NCBI RefSeq assembly: GCF_003443895.1
Contig: NZ_QQOA01000002.1
Location: forward strand, 186,001 to 250,000
Reading direction: 5' to 3'
Length of the DNA stretch: 64,000 bases
Origin: Paraburkholderia phosphatilytica
GTDB lineage: Bacteria > Pseudomonadota > Gammaproteobacteria > Burkholderiales > Burkholderiaceae
Shown piece by piece: positions 1 to 10,360 of the stretch. The notes under the pieces were generated by a model. That model had not been told where the DNA came from, did no database searches, and saw only the letters and a program-made list of their open reading frames with translations. The position numbers and the translations under genes are program-made. Within the stretch, counting starts at the first letter, position 1. Every line of letters starts with the position of its first letter.

Positions 1-862
1 GCCGCAGGTTCGTCTTCGCGCGTTCGTACAGCGGCTTGATGCGTTCGATCGAATACACGTCGCGCGCAACCTGGCTCAGCACCGCGGCCTGATACCCGCA
101 GCCCGTGCCGATCTCCAGCACGTTCGCGAGCTGGCGTCCGCCCGCTGCGAGTTCGATCATGCGCGCGACCACCGACGGCTTCGAGATGGTCTGGTGATGA
201 CCGATGGGCAGCGCGGCGTCTTCGTAGGCCTGGGTCGCGAGGCCGGGATCGACGAACAGATGCCGCGGCACCACCGACATCGCATGCAGCACGCGCGGAT
301 CGGTCACGCCGTTCGCCCGCAGCCGTTCGACCATGCGCTCGCGAACCCGTTCCGACGTCAACGCCTGCGCCGCAATCTCGACGCTCTGCTGCGCGGCGCC
401 GGAGACCTGCGTGAGCGGCATCGCCACGCTCGCCTGCGCGGCGGCGCGCAGGACGGTCGCGGTCGCTTTCGGTGCGGCCGATGCGGGCGCGGTGACGATG
501 GTGCGTTTCGCGAGCACCGGCGGTTTGACCGCCAATGGCGCAGGCGAAGGCGCGGACACGCGCGGCTTCATGGTGGAAGCGATCGGCGTGACGGGCGCCT
601 TCTTCGCTGGGTTGGCGATGGCGCTCGCGCCAGATGAAGACGCGCGTGCCGTCGAACCGGTGGACTTGAGCGACGTGGCAGCTTTGGTGCCCGTGCGGGT
701 TCCGTTGTTTGCCGCCGCGCCAGCCGGACGGCTCGCCGCGCCGGATGCCTTCGCGCCGCCAGGTTTCGATGCGCGCGCATCGCTGCGCTGCGCGTCGGGC
801 CGACGGCGCTCGCGCACGTCGGCGAGCCCAAGCGGAAAGCGCTTCGCGCGCTCGCCCGTCAT
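1..862 (-). CDS. pcm: Protein-L-isoaspartate O-methyltransferase, 3' end outside window
   Basis: SAM-dependent repair enzyme that methylates isoaspartyl residues in damaged proteins. 287 codons are visible and the C-terminus lies beyond base 1. The PCMT domain starts near residue 168; motif I ([15 protein letters not shown], about 248-262) and the HHQTIS substrate motif (222-227) are clear. The first ~165 residues are an Ala/Pro/Lys/Ser-rich extension absent from short enzymes such as E. coli Pcm (208 aa). The start ATG overlaps the surE stop as ATGA (859-862), so translation is probably coupled to surE. Function is sure from the family; the role of the extension is unknown. Confidence 0.95.
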   Translation of the reverse strand, partial: MTGERAKRFPLGLADVRERRRPDAQRSDARASKPGGAKASGAASRPAGAAANNGTRTGTKAATSLKSTGSTARASSSGASAIANPAKKAPVTPIASTMKPRVSAPSPAPLAVKPPVLAKRTIVTAPASAAPKATATVLRAAAQASVAMPLTQVSGAAQQSVEIAAQALTSERVRERMVERLRANGVTDPRVLHAMSVVPRHLFVDPGLATQAYEDAALPIGHHQTISKPSVVARMIELAAGGRQLANVLEIGTGCGYQAAVLSQVARDVYSIERIKPLYERAKTNLR

Positions 863-1617
863 GAACCGCCGCTCCCGGCGCGCACCCATTCGCGCGCCGC
901 GGGCAGCATCTGGGTATGGGTCAGGTCGAGTTGCAGCGGCGTGATCGACACATGGCCGTTCGCGACCGCGTGGAAGTCCGTGCCCTCGCTCGCATCGCGC
1001 GCGCTGCCCGACGGGCCGATCCAGTAGATCGGTTCGCCGCGCGGGTTCGTCTGCCGGATCACCGGCTGCGATGGATGACGTTTGCCGAGCCGCGTGATGC
1101 GCCACTCGCGCAGTTCGGCGTACGGCAGATTCGGGATGTTGACGTTGAGAAGCGGATGCCCCGGCAACGGATTGCGCACGTAGTGCGCGACGATGTCCGC
1201 GGCGACGCGCGCGGCGGCATCGAGATGAAGCCAGTCTTTGTCGACGAGCGAGAACGCGATGGCCGGCACGTTGAACATGATGCCTTCGGTGGCGGCGGCG
1301 ACGGTGCCCGAATACAGCGTGTCTTCGCCCATGTTCTGGCCGTTGTTGATGCCCGACACGACGAGGTCCGGCTTGTCGTCGAGCATGCCCGTCAGCGCGA
1401 TGTGGACGGAATCCGTCGGCGTGCCGTTCACGTAGTAGAAGCCATTCGACGAGCGCAGCACCGACAGCGGCCGCGACAGCGTCAACGAATTCGATGCGCC
1501 GCTGCAGTTCTGCTCGGGCGCCATCACGGTAACATCGGCGAACGGCTTCAGCGCTTCGTAAAGCGCGGCGAGGCCGGGCGCCAGGTAACCATCGTCGTTG
1601 CTCAGGAGGATTCGCAT
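859..1617 (-). CDS. surE: 5'/3'-nucleotidase SurE
   Basis: Metal-dependent survival-protein nucleotidase, 252 aa, acting on nucleoside monophosphates in the cytoplasm. It starts [11 protein letters not shown], the canonical N-terminus with the metal-binding Asp pair, and has the NGTPTDSV and [10 protein letters not shown] motifs. I chose the ATG at 1617 because it gives the family N-terminus; an ATG ten codons upstream would add unrelated residues. No Shine-Dalgarno precedes it, and a TACAAT -10 box lies only 7 nt upstream, suggesting a near-leaderless mRNA. It forms a two-gene unit with pcm (4-bp overlap). Confidence 0.96.
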   Translation of the reverse strand: MRILLSNDDGYLAPGLAALYEALKPFADVTVMAPEQNCSGASNSLTLSRPLSVLRSSNGFYYVNGTPTDSVHIALTGMLDDKPDLVVSGINNGQNMGEDTLYSGTVAAATEGIMFNVPAIAFSLVDKDWLHLDAAARVAADIVAHYVRNPLPGHPLLNVNIPNLPYAELREWRITRLGKRHPSQPVIRQTNPRGEPIYWIGPSGSARDASEGTDFHAVANGHVSITPLQLDLTHTQMLPAAREWVRAGSGGS

Positions 1618-1623
1618 GCGGCG

Positions 1624-1652
1624 ATTGTAACCGAGGAAAGAAGGCACGCGAA
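1624..1652 (-). promoter_or_regulatory. Putative sigma70 promoter of surE-pcm
   Basis: Read on the minus strand: TTCGCG (1647-1652), 17-nt spacer, TACAAT (1624-1629). Transcription would begin about 1617-1618, at or next to the A of the surE ATG. The -35 match is weak (3 of 6); the -10 match is 5 of 6. Confidence 0.45.
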
Positions 1653-1795
1653 CGACATGCCCGCGCGGCCTTGCCGCAAACCGGATGCGGCGTCGCGGCG
1701 CCGTTCGTGTCTGCGTTCGCGACTACGCCGCACGACCGTTCGCATTGCCGTTACACTCGTCGTTCGATTCCGTTCATCCTCGATCCGGAGACACG

Positions 1796-2770
1796 ATGCG
1801 CGCCATCCGCTGCCACCAGTACGGTCCTCCCGAGAGCCTCGCGCTCGACGACCTCCCCGACCTGCATACCGAGCCCGGTCACGTCGTGATCGACGTGAAA
1901 GCGGCCGCGGTGAATTTTCCCGACGTGCTGATCATCCAGAACCGCTATCAGATGAAGCCGCCGCTGCCGTTCACGCCGGGCGCGGAAGTCGCGGGCGTCG
2001 TGCGCGAAGTCGGTGCGGGCGTCACGCAGTTCAGGGCTGGCGACCGCGTGGTTGCGTACGTCGGCACCGGTGGCTTCGCCGAACAGGCGAGCGCCGCAGA
2101 ATCGGCGTGCGTCGCGCTGCCGCCCGATGCCGATCTGTCCGTCGCCGCCGCGTTCACGCTCGCGTACGGCACGTCGCATCACGCGGTGGTCGATCGCGCG
2201 GCGTTGAAGGCCGGCGAGACAATGCTCGTGCTCGGCGCGAGCGGCGGCGTCGGCCTCGCCGCGGTCGAGATCGGCAAGGCGCTGGGCGCGCGCGTGATCG
2301 CGGCGGCGTCGAGCGACGAGAAGCTCGCGGTGTGCCGCGAGCACGGCGCCGACGCGACCATCAACTACGCGCGCGACGACCTGCGCGAGCAGCTCAAGAC
2401 GCTCACCGATGGTAAAGGCCCGGACGTGATCTACGATCCGGTCGGCGGCGACTATGCGGAGCCCGCGTTCCGTTCGATCGCGTGGCGCGGCAGGTATCTG
2501 GTGGTCGGCTTCGCGAACGGCGAGATCCCGAAGCTGCCGCTCAATCTCGCGCTGCTCAAAGGCGCGAGCATCGTCGGCGTGTTCTGGGGCGACTATGCGC
2601 GGCGCGAGCCCGAGCGCAATGCGGCGGGCTTCGCGCAGATGCTCGGCTGGCTGAGGGAAGGCAAGCTGCGCCCGCTCGTGTCGGCGCGCTACGCGCTCGC
2701 CGACACGCCGCGCGCGCTGCAGGACATGGCGGCGCGCAAGGTCACCGGGAAGATCGTGATCGTGCCGTAA
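1796..2770 (+). CDS. NADPH:quinone oxidoreductase, zinc-independent MDR family
   Basis: Medium-chain dehydrogenase/reductase of the quinone oxidoreductase type, 324 aa, expected to reduce quinones or enones with NADPH. It has the N-terminal GroES-like fold (MRAIRCHQYGPPESL; FPDVLIIQNRYQMKPPLPFTPGAE split over residues ~40-65), a Rossmann motif (GASGGVGLAAVEIGKALGA) and the C-terminal VTGKIVI ending. No structural-zinc cysteine cluster is present. The ATG at 1796 follows CCGGAG at 6-7 nt; longer frames upstream lack family similarity. It is transcribed alone and divergently from surE. The physiological substrate cannot be told from sequence. Confidence 0.9.
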   Translation: MRAIRCHQYGPPESLALDDLPDLHTEPGHVVIDVKAAAVNFPDVLIIQNRYQMKPPLPFTPGAEVAGVVREVGAGVTQFRAGDRVVAYVGTGGFAEQASAAESACVALPPDADLSVAAAFTLAYGTSHHAVVDRAALKAGETMLVLGASGGVGLAAVEIGKALGARVIAAASSDEKLAVCREHGADATINYARDDLREQLKTLTDGKGPDVIYDPVGGDYAEPAFRSIAWRGRYLVVGFANGEIPKLPLNLALLKGASIVGVFWGDYARREPERNAAGFAQMLGWLREGKLRPLVSARYALADTPRALQDMAARKVTGKIVIVP

Positions 2771-2803
2771 ACGGGCGGGCCGCCCCGCCCTCGTTCACAC
2801 GCT

Positions 2804-4021
2804 TCACACCACCTGTTGAGCGTGCAACTGCGCGATCGCGGCATCGTCGAAGCCGAGGGAACGCAGCACCTCGTCGGTGTGTTCGCCGAGTTCCGGTCCG
2901 AGCCAGCGCGTCTCACCCGGCGTGTCGGACAGTTTCGGCGTGACGCCGGGCAGCGCGATATCGCGGCCGTCCTGCCAACTGAAATGGCTGATCATCTGGC
3001 GTGCCGCGAACTGCGGATCGGTGAACATATCCGCGACCGAATAGATGCGGCCCACGGGAACATCGGCGGCGTTCAACACTTCGAGCGCTTCGTCGATCGT
3101 GCGGTGCGCGAGCCATGCGGCGATCGCGCCATCGATCTCCGCCGTGCGCGGCACGCGGCCATCGTTGTGCGCGAGCTCGGGATCGTTGGCGAGATCCTCG
3201 CGCTCGATCGCGATCATCAGCCGGCGGAAAATCGGATCGCTGTTGCCGCCGATCACGATGCTGCCGTCGCGGCACGGATAGGTATTCGACGGCACGATGC
3301 CCGGCAGCGAAGCACCGGTGCGCTCGCGCACCATGCCGTACACGCCGTACTCGGGCACGACGCTTTCCATCATGTTGAATACGGCCTCGTACAGCGCGAC
3401 GTCCACCACCTGCCCTTTGCCGCCGTTCACCTGGCGATGATGCAGCGCCATCAGCGCGCCGATCACGCCGTGCAGCGCCGCGATCGAATCGCCGATCGAG
3501 ATGCCGATGCGCGGCGGCGGCAGATCCGGATAGCCGGTGATATGCCGCAGCCCGCCCATCGATTCCGCGATCGCGCCAAAGCCCGGACGATCGCGATACG
3601 GGCCCGTTTGCCCGTAGCCCGACAGGCGCACCATCACGAGCCCGGGGTTCTCGGCGGACAGCACGTCGTAGCCGAGACCGAGTTTCTCGAGCAGCCCCGG
3701 CCTGAAATTCTCGACGACGATGTCGGCTTCCTTCGCGAGCCGCCGTACGATGTCCTTGCCTTCGTCGGCTTTCAGATTCACCGTCACGGACTTCTTGTTG
3801 CGAGCCTGCACGGCCCACCACAGCGACGTGCCGCCCACTTCGGGATACAGCTTGCGCCACTTGCGCAGCGGGTCGCCGCCTTTCGGGTCTTCGATCTTGA
3901 TCACGTCGGCGCCGAATTCGCCGAGAAAACGCGCGGCGAACGGCCCGGCGATCAGCGTGCCGAGCTCGAGCACCTTGACGCCGGCGAGCGGGCCGGTGGC
4001 GCCGGGAGGCGTTACGCTCAT
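2804..4021 (-). CDS. CaiB/BaiF (family III) CoA-transferase
   Basis: Transfers CoA between carboxylic acids through an enzyme-bound anhydride; 405 aa. Family landmarks are GVKVLELGTLIAGPFAARFL (13-32), the nucleotide-side motif KWRKLYPEVGG, and GDS near residue 178, where the catalytic Asp of formyl-CoA transferase falls. The ATG at 4021 has a strong AAGGAG 8 nt upstream. It lies 76 bp downstream of recR on the same strand; an 8-bp direct repeat sits in that gap. Donor and acceptor acids are unknown. Glutaryl/succinyl-type transferases are possible. Confidence 0.9.
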   Translation of the reverse strand: MSVTPPGATGPLAGVKVLELGTLIAGPFAARFLGEFGADVIKIEDPKGGDPLRKWRKLYPEVGGTSLWWAVQARNKKSVTVNLKADEGKDIVRRLAKEADIVVENFRPGLLEKLGLGYDVLSAENPGLVMVRLSGYGQTGPYRDRPGFGAIAESMGGLRHITGYPDLPPPRIGISIGDSIAALHGVIGALMALHHRQVNGGKGQVVDVALYEAVFNMMESVVPEYGVYGMVRERTGASLPGIVPSNTYPCRDGSIVIGGNSDPIFRRLMIAIEREDLANDPELAHNDGRVPRTAEIDGAIAAWLAHRTIDEALEVLNAADVPVGRIYSVADMFTDPQFAARQMISHFSWQDGRDIALPGVTPKLSDTPGETRWLGPELGEHTDEVLRSLGFDDAAIAQLHAQQVV

Positions 4022-4045
4022 GGTTGTCTCCTTGTCGACCGCAGT

Positions 4046-4061
4046 TAGCGCTTTAGCGCTT
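4046..4061. repeat. 8-bp direct repeat TAGCGCTT x2 upstream of the CoA-transferase gene
   Basis: TAGCGCTT occurs twice back to back at 4046-4053 and 4054-4061, 25-40 bp upstream of the CoA-transferase ATG. Each unit contains the palindrome AGCGCT. It is the size and position of an operator, but no regulator gene is adjacent. Confidence 0.5.
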
Positions 4062-4097
4062 ACTCTGGTCCCATGCAAAACCGTCGCTGCCGACCCG

Positions 4098-4694
4098 TCA
4101 CAACGAGCGGCGATCCAGCATCGCGCGGGCGATCGTGCCCGCATCGACGTACTCGAGTTCGCCGCCCACCGGCACACCACGCGCAAGCCGTGTGACGGCA
4201 AGCCCACGCGCCTTCAGCGCCTGGCCGAGGTAATGCGCGGTCGCCTCGCCTTCGTTCGTGAAATTGGTGGCGAGCACCACTTCCTTCACGATGCCGTCGG
4301 ACGCGCGCTTCACGAGCCGGTCGAAATGGATTTCCTTCGGGCCGATGCCGTCGAGCGGACTCAGACGTCCCATCAGCACGAAATACAGGCCGCGCCAGGT
4401 CATCGTCTGTTCGAGCATGATCTGGTCGGCAGGGGTCTCGACGACGCACAGCAGCGTCGGATCGCGCTCTTCATCGAGGCAGACCTCGCAGATCTGCGCT
4501 TCGGTGAACGTGTTGCACTTCTCGCAGTGCCGCAGATGCTCGGTCGCGAACAGCAGCGAGCGGCCGAGTTTTTCGGCACCTTCGCGGTCGTGCTGCATCA
4601 GGTGATAGGCCATCCGTTGCGCGGATTTCGGCCCGACGCCCGGCAGCGCACGCAGCGCTTCGACGAGCGCAGATAGAGCGGAAGGTGGTTTCAT
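4098..4694 (-). CDS. recR: Recombination mediator RecR
   Basis: RecFOR-pathway DNA-binding clamp helping RecA load on gapped DNA; 198 aa, the normal length. It shows the helix-hairpin-helix region ([19 protein letters not shown]), the four-Cys zinc finger (HCEKCNTF...ICEVC, about residues 56-73) and the Toprim domain beginning [15 protein letters not shown]. It lies downstream of dnaX and ybaB, the conserved bacterial trio. The 116-bp gap to ybaB is longer than in enterics. Confidence 0.97.
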   Translation of the reverse strand: MKPPSALSALVEALRALPGVGPKSAQRMAYHLMQHDREGAEKLGRSLLFATEHLRHCEKCNTFTEAQICEVCLDEERDPTLLCVVETPADQIMLEQTMTWRGLYFVLMGRLSPLDGIGPKEIHFDRLVKRASDGIVKEVVLATNFTNEGEATAHYLGQALKARGLAVTRLARGVPVGGELEYVDAGTIARAMLDRRSL

Positions 4695-4810
4695 GCAGGA
4701 TCGTCGGACGGTTGGCCGGTCACGGTGCGGGAGCGTGCGGCCTTGCCGGCGCGCGTCGCGGCCACGGATCGGTCACGACCCGGGCCCGACGCACGCGCGG
4801 CGGACGCAGT

Positions 4811-5137
4811 TTAGAACGGCAGCTTGAAGCCCGGCGGCAGCGGCAGGCCGGAGGTCATGCCGCCCATCTTTTCCTGCGCGGTGGCCTCGGCCTTGCGCAC
4901 GGCGTCGTTGAACGCGGCCGCGACGAGGTCTTCGAGCATGTCCTTGTCGTCGGCGAGCAGGCTCGGATCGATCGACACGCGACGCACGTCGTTCTTGCAG
5001 GTCATCACGACCTTGACGAGGCCCGCGCCCGACTGACCCTCGACTTCGATCTGTGCGAGCTGTTCCTGCATCTTCTTCATGTTTTCCTGCATCTGCTGGG
5101 CCTGCTTCATCAGCCCGGCGAGTTGGCCTTTCATCAT
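4811..5137 (-). CDS. ybaB: YbaB/EbfC family nucleoid-associated protein
   Basis: Small dimeric DNA-binding protein, 108 aa. The N-terminal amphipathic helix ([21 protein letters not shown]) and the conserved [23 protein letters not shown] strand region are typical; the tail is Gly/Pro-rich. It starts with two consecutive ATGs, and AAGGAG lies 7 nt before the first, so the first was chosen. It sits between dnaX (78 bp upstream) and recR, the classical dnaX-ybaB-recR order. Its exact role is uncertain even in model species. Confidence 0.95.
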   Translation of the reverse strand: MMKGQLAGLMKQAQQMQENMKKMQEQLAQIEVEGQSGAGLVKVVMTCKNDVRRVSIDPSLLADDKDMLEDLVAAAFNDAVRKAEATAQEKMGGMTSGLPLPPGFKLPF

Positions 5138-5215
5138 GGACGTGCTCCTTCTGGATCGTGTGGGATGGCTGGCCGGGAGCGCACGATGCCCTCGCCGGCC
5201 GTATGGGTCATGGCG

Positions 5216-7729
5216 TCAGCGCGGACTGGCCGCGCCACGCGATGCGTCGTTCGACAACGGGCGGATCGAGCCTTGCACGATGCTCGCACCGAAATCGCGG
5301 ATCAACGACTGCACGAACGGATCGGCGCCGATCTCGCGCTCCGCTTCGCGCTGACGCTCGGCGCGCGCGAGCGCATCGAGCGCGGCCGCGGTGCGGCGAG
5401 CCGGGCCGACTTCGACGGTCACGTCGACCGCTTCGGGCAGACGCTCGACGAGCGCCGCTTTCAGCTTCGCGACCTGCGCCGCATCGGCGTACTGCGGGAC
5501 CGGCACGTTCAGCTTCAGCGTGCGACCGTCGAGTGCAGTCAGCTCGCTGTTGAACGCGAGCTGATACGCGATGCCGGTCAGCGACAGGCTCGCAGCAAGC
5601 GCGGGCCAGTCGCCGTCGAAACCGATCGCGTTCAGCGCGATCCCGGCCGGCAGCGGACGCAAATCGACAGGCGGCGCGGCGGGTGTGCTGGTTGCGCTTT
5701 CGCGCACGCGGACGTCGTCGGGGCCGCTATCGAAGACCGGCATGAAGTGATCGTCGGGCGGTGCGAAGTAGCCGTCGTCGGCACTGGCGGGTACGAAGTA
5801 GTCGTCTGGCGGCACGTCGTCCCAGGGCGGTGCCGCGCTCGCGCCGGTGTCGGTCGACTGCGGCTTTGCGGCGCGCGCCGCCGGCGCGGCATCGCGAGAT
5901 GCGGACGGGTCTGGACGGCGTGGCGCGCCGGGTGTCGGGACCGTCGGCACGGGCACGTTGACGCGCGGTGCGGCGGCGGGTTTCTGTGCCGCCGGTGCCG
6001 CCGGTGTGGCTGTATGTGCGGACGTCGCGCCGGGCGCTGCTGCACCTGCACGGCCTCGGTCCGTCGAAACTTTCATGCCGGCGTTGCGCAGCACGTCGAG
6101 CGCGGCGCTCGCACCGCCGCCCCGGCGAGGCGCAGACGTTTCGGCCGGTGCTTGCGCGCTGGGTTGTGCCGCAACGGGTTGCGTGGGCGCGGAGGCATGC
6201 GTGGGCGTGGAGGTTCGCGACGCTGAAGCGTCCGCGGCAACCTCGGGCTGCGCCAGCGAATCAGCTTGCGAGTCGGCTTGACGCGGTTGTACATCGGTCG
6301 GGGCTTCGACGGCCTCAACGATCGATTCGCGCGGCTGCACGGCGGCCGCTTCATCGACCGGTGCGCCTGCCTGGGTCGGGGCCGCGTTCCGATCCGCTGC
6401 ACCGCTTCGATCGGCTGCCGGCTTGCCGGCATCGACCGATGACGTGGACGTGGACGCCGGCGCGGCAACCTCGCGCGCCGGAGCTGCTGCCGCCGCGCGT
6501 GCGGCTGGCGTCTCGACTGTCGCGCCGGACGCAGCAGCTACCGGCGGCGTCCGCACGCCTGCCGCGCCTGTACGACTACCGCCGCCTGTTGCACCCGTCG
6601 CGCCCGCGGGACCCGCGCCGCTCGCACCGCCGACGGCACCGCCCGACGCCATGTCGAACGCCAGCATCCGCAACAGCGTCATCGTGAAGCCGGCGTATTC
6701 ATCCGGCGCGAGACCGAGCTCGGCCCGGCCGATCGTCGCAATCTGATAGAAGAGCTGCACCTGCTCCGGCGACACCTCGCCGGCAAAGCGCCGCAGATCG
6801 GCGGCTTCGGGCCACTCGTCGAGCACCGACGACGGCGCGACCTGCGCCCAGCCGATCCGATGCAGCAAGCTCGCCAGATCCTGCAGCGCGGTGGAAAACG
6901 ACAGGCTGCGCAGCGCCATTTCATCCGCGACGGCCAGCACGGCCGCGCCATCGCCGGCTACGAGCGCGTCGAGCAGGCGGATCAGATAGCTCTGGTCGAG
7001 CGCGCCCAGCATGCCGCGCACCGCGTCTTCGGTCACCTGGTTCGCCGAATAGGCGATCGCCTGATCGGTCAGCGACAGCGCGTCGCGCATCGAACCTTCC
7101 GCGGCGCGCGCGAGCAGGCGCAGCGCCTGCGCTTCGAACGGAATCTGCTCCTGACCGAGAATGTTCTCCAGATGCGACACGATGTGTCCGGCCGGCATCT
7201 GCTTCAGGTTGAACTGCAGGCAGCGCGACAGCACGGTGACCGGAATCTTCTGCGGGTCCGTCGTGGCAAGGATGAACTTGACGTGCGCCGGCGGCTCCTC
7301 CAGCGTCTTGAGCATCGCGTTGAACGCGTGGTTCGTCAGCATGTGCACTTCGTCGATCATGTAGACCTTGAAGCGCGCATCGACCGGCGCGTACACCGCG
7401 CGCTCGAGCAGCGCGGCCATTTCGTCGACGCCGCGGTTGCTCGCTGCATCCATCTCGACGTAATCGACGAAGCGCCCTTCATCGATCTCGCGGCACGCAC
7501 GGCACACGCCGCAGGGCGTGGCGGTTACGCCGGTTTCGCAGTTGAGCGCCTTCGCGAAGATGCGCGACAGCGTCGTCTTGCCGACGCCGCGGGTGCCGGT
7601 GAAGAGATAGGCATGGTGCAGACGGCCGCCGTCGAGCGCGTGCGTGAGCGCGCGCACCACGTGCTCCTGTCCGACGAGCGACGCGAAATCCTTCGGCCGC
7701 CATTTGCGTGCGAGAACTTGATAGGTCAT
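5216..7729 (-). CDS. dnaX: DNA polymerase III subunits gamma/tau
   Basis: Clamp-loader ATPase, 837 aa. Domain I has Walker A (GTRGVGKTTLSRIFAKALNC), a four-Cys zinc site (C-x8-C-x2-C-x2-C after residue ~64), Walker B DEVHML and the sensor LSRC. Domain III covers about residues 220-360. A long Ala/Pro/Thr-rich linker (~370-690) is followed by a C-terminal tau domain (PAGIALNAIGFDGDWPAL onward) that binds polymerase alpha and DnaB. I saw no A-rich slippery heptamer of the E. coli type, so programmed frameshifting to gamma is not evident. The start MTYQVLARKWRP is canonical and nearly coincides with a predicted transcription start. Confidence 0.97.
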   Translation of the reverse strand: MTYQVLARKWRPKDFASLVGQEHVVRALTHALDGGRLHHAYLFTGTRGVGKTTLSRIFAKALNCETGVTATPCGVCRACREIDEGRFVDYVEMDAASNRGVDEMAALLERAVYAPVDARFKVYMIDEVHMLTNHAFNAMLKTLEEPPAHVKFILATTDPQKIPVTVLSRCLQFNLKQMPAGHIVSHLENILGQEQIPFEAQALRLLARAAEGSMRDALSLTDQAIAYSANQVTEDAVRGMLGALDQSYLIRLLDALVAGDGAAVLAVADEMALRSLSFSTALQDLASLLHRIGWAQVAPSSVLDEWPEAADLRRFAGEVSPEQVQLFYQIATIGRAELGLAPDEYAGFTMTLLRMLAFDMASGGAVGGASGAGPAGATGATGGGSRTGAAGVRTPPVAAASGATVETPAARAAAAAPAREVAAPASTSTSSVDAGKPAADRSGAADRNAAPTQAGAPVDEAAAVQPRESIVEAVEAPTDVQPRQADSQADSLAQPEVAADASASRTSTPTHASAPTQPVAAQPSAQAPAETSAPRRGGGASAALDVLRNAGMKVSTDRGRAGAAAPGATSAHTATPAAPAAQKPAAAPRVNVPVPTVPTPGAPRRPDPSASRDAAPAARAAKPQSTDTGASAAPPWDDVPPDDYFVPASADDGYFAPPDDHFMPVFDSGPDDVRVRESATSTPAAPPVDLRPLPAGIALNAIGFDGDWPALAASLSLTGIAYQLAFNSELTALDGRTLKLNVPVPQYADAAQVAKLKAALVERLPEAVDVTVEVGPARRTAAALDALARAERQREAEREIGADPFVQSLIRDFGASIVQGSIRPLSNDASRGAASPR

Positions 7730-7735
7730 CCGGAA

Positions 7736-7741
7736 ATTGTA
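7736..7741 (-). promoter_or_regulatory. Putative -10 box of dnaX (near-leaderless)
   Basis: TACAAT on the minus strand, 6 nt before the dnaX ATG (7729). The best -35 is poor (TTTTGC at 16 nt). If used, the mRNA would start at or within a base or two of the ATG. Read-through from ffs upstream is the alternative supply. Confidence 0.35.
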
Positions 7742-8009
7742 TCAGTAACAATGACGCGCAAAACGGCCGGATCGAGCCATGCGGCCTATGCGCGATGGCA
7801 GCCAGGACAGCGCGACGCGCGACCACGCGCAATGCAGGTGCCTGGAGAGGAAAAACCGGAAGCTAAAACAGGAACCAGCGCAGAGACCAGCGAGCATGAC
7901 ACCGCGACGACACTGCGAAAAACCCGTGCGAAGACGTGTCTGTCATGCGTGGCGGAACGACAGGGGAAACTGCTAAAGGGGAACACCAAAGAGGAACTAC
8001 AGGAGGAAG

Positions 8010-8109
8010 GTGACGAGCCCAACCCTCGGCACTGGCGGATAACGGCTGTGGCTGCTTCGTTCCCGACCTGACCAGGTTCACCGCCCCTCCATGCGAGGAG
8101 GCCCGTCAC
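8010..8109 (-). ncRNA. ffs: Signal recognition particle 4.5S RNA
   Basis: The SRP RNA core is unmistakable on the minus strand: CCTGGTCAGGTCGGGAACGA followed by AGCAGCC, with the GGAA-type tetraloop and internal loops that bind Ffh. The ends pair (GTGACGGGCC at 8100-8109 with GGCTCGTCAC near 8010-8020), giving one ~100-nt hairpin as in gamma- and betaproteobacteria. It lies 280 bp upstream of dnaX in the same orientation, a common arrangement. An extended -10 precedes the 5' end at the right distance. Confidence 0.95.
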
Positions 8110-8114
8110 GAAGC

Positions 8115-8120
8115 ATTCTA
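8115..8120 (-). promoter_or_regulatory. Extended -10 promoter of ffs
   Basis: TGG-TAGAAT on the minus strand (TAGAAT at 8115-8120). The predicted start falls at the first base of the RNA, GTGACGGG. No good -35 was seen, in keeping with the extended -10 TGn motif. Confidence 0.6.
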
Positions 8121-8559
8121 CCATTGGTGAGCGCACAACGCGACTGCCGATTGATGCACTTGCACAATGCCGCGCCGCCGACAGGCAGAATGCCGTGCCA
8201 CCAGCAGGCAGCGCGCACGCGCCCTCTTGCGTTCGCTGCGGACGCCTCCATCTAGCCGTCGTGATGCGGAACAAGCACTGCACGAGCATCCTGCGAAACC
8301 CGCGCCGGACAGGCTTTACGAGGGAACTACCCCCACTGTCCGTATGGGCACTATCACCACGGGCAACGCATAGCAATTTGGGCTAAACTGGCGTACCGAT
8401 GTGTTGCGCATCCGCGATTCGGTGGCCGTTTCGACTGCTGCGTAACCGGAACATAGCGGAACGTCGCGCGCTGAAGCAGGCGCGCGGAACCAGGTGCGTT
8501 TTTAGTGTATCGTGGCGAGCAATTCAGGCGGGCCTCGAACCAGAAGAGGTATTTCATCA
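8121..8559. other. Intergenic region between ffs and trxA
   Basis: About 440 bp separating divergent ffs and trxA. Short open frames here on both strands have no recognisable protein features and run through the ffs gene, so I regard the stretch as non-coding. It should hold the trxA promoter, but I could not pick one confidently. The trxA ribosome-binding site, AGAAGAGG, is at its end. Confidence 0.6.
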
Positions 8560-8886
8560 ATGAGCGAACAGATCAAACATATCAGCGACGCATCGTTCGA
8601 ACAGGACGTCGTGAAATCCGACAAGCCGGTCCTGCTCGATTTCTGGGCCGAATGGTGCGGTCCCTGCAAGATGATTGCCCCGATCCTCGACGAGGTCGCG
8701 AAAGACTACGCGGACCGTCTGCAGATCGCGAAGATCAATGTCGACGAGCATCAATCGACGCCGGTCAAGTTCGGCGTGCGCGGCATCCCCACGCTGATCC
8801 TCTTCAAGAACGGCGCGGTCGCCGCGCAGAAGGTCGGCGCACTGTCGAAGTCGCAACTCACCGCGTTCCTCGACGGCAATCTCTAA
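8560..8886 (+). CDS. trxA: Thioredoxin 1
   Basis: Cytoplasmic dithiol reductant, 108 aa, with the active site WCGPC (Cys33, Cys36), the buried Asp27 and cis-Pro in GIPTL. The ATG at 8560 ([10 protein letters not shown]) gives the family length and has AGAAGAGG upstream; a GTG 16 codons earlier would add unrelated residues. It is followed by rho after 189 bp, the conserved trxA-rho order of proteobacteria. Confidence 0.97.
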   Translation: MSEQIKHISDASFEQDVVKSDKPVLLDFWAEWCGPCKMIAPILDEVAKDYADRLQIAKINVDEHQSTPVKFGVRGIPTLILFKNGAVAAQKVGALSKSQLTAFLDGNL

Positions 8887-8923
8887 GCCGTTCCTGTTGT
8901 GACCCGACAACACGCGCAGTGAA

Positions 8924-8962
8924 CACATGCCGGTTTGCCCGACAGGCGGAAATCGGCATGTG
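8924..8962 (+). terminator. Stem-loop between trxA and rho
   Basis: CACATGCCG (8924-8932) pairs perfectly with CGGCATGTG (8954-8962), with further partial pairing inside the loop. There is no U-run, so it may be a pause, a Rho-dependent site or an mRNA 3'-end stabiliser rather than an intrinsic terminator. The rho -10 box begins 7 nt after it. Confidence 0.5.
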
Positions 8963-8968
8963 CTATGC

Positions 8969-8974
8969 TAGAAT
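8969..8974 (+). promoter_or_regulatory. Putative extended -10 of rho
   Basis: TGC-TAGAAT (TAGAAT at 8969-8974), about 100 bp upstream of the rho ATG. This leaves a long leader, as expected for an autoregulated rho gene. The leader begins with the palindromic repeat AACGTCT/AGACGTCT. No clear -35 was found. Confidence 0.4.
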
Positions 8975-9075
8975 CCACAGAACGTCTACAAGACGTCTAA
9001 GTCTTTGAGCGGTTCCGCTCACTTCTCCTCCCAAATTCTTTCGTCGCAGCTTCTCCTCCCCGGCGGGTTCTCCGT

Positions 9076-10338
<1,263 letters not shown>

Positions 10339-10360
10339 GCGCGCGCGTCTGCACAGGCAA

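Noticed and set aside
5216..7729. Programmed frameshift in dnaX
   Set aside because: I found no A-rich slippery heptamer with downstream hairpin of the E. coli type; the long tau form alone is supported.
7786..8376. A 196-codon minus-strand frame around ffs
   Set aside because: It runs through the SRP RNA gene and has no recognisable protein features.
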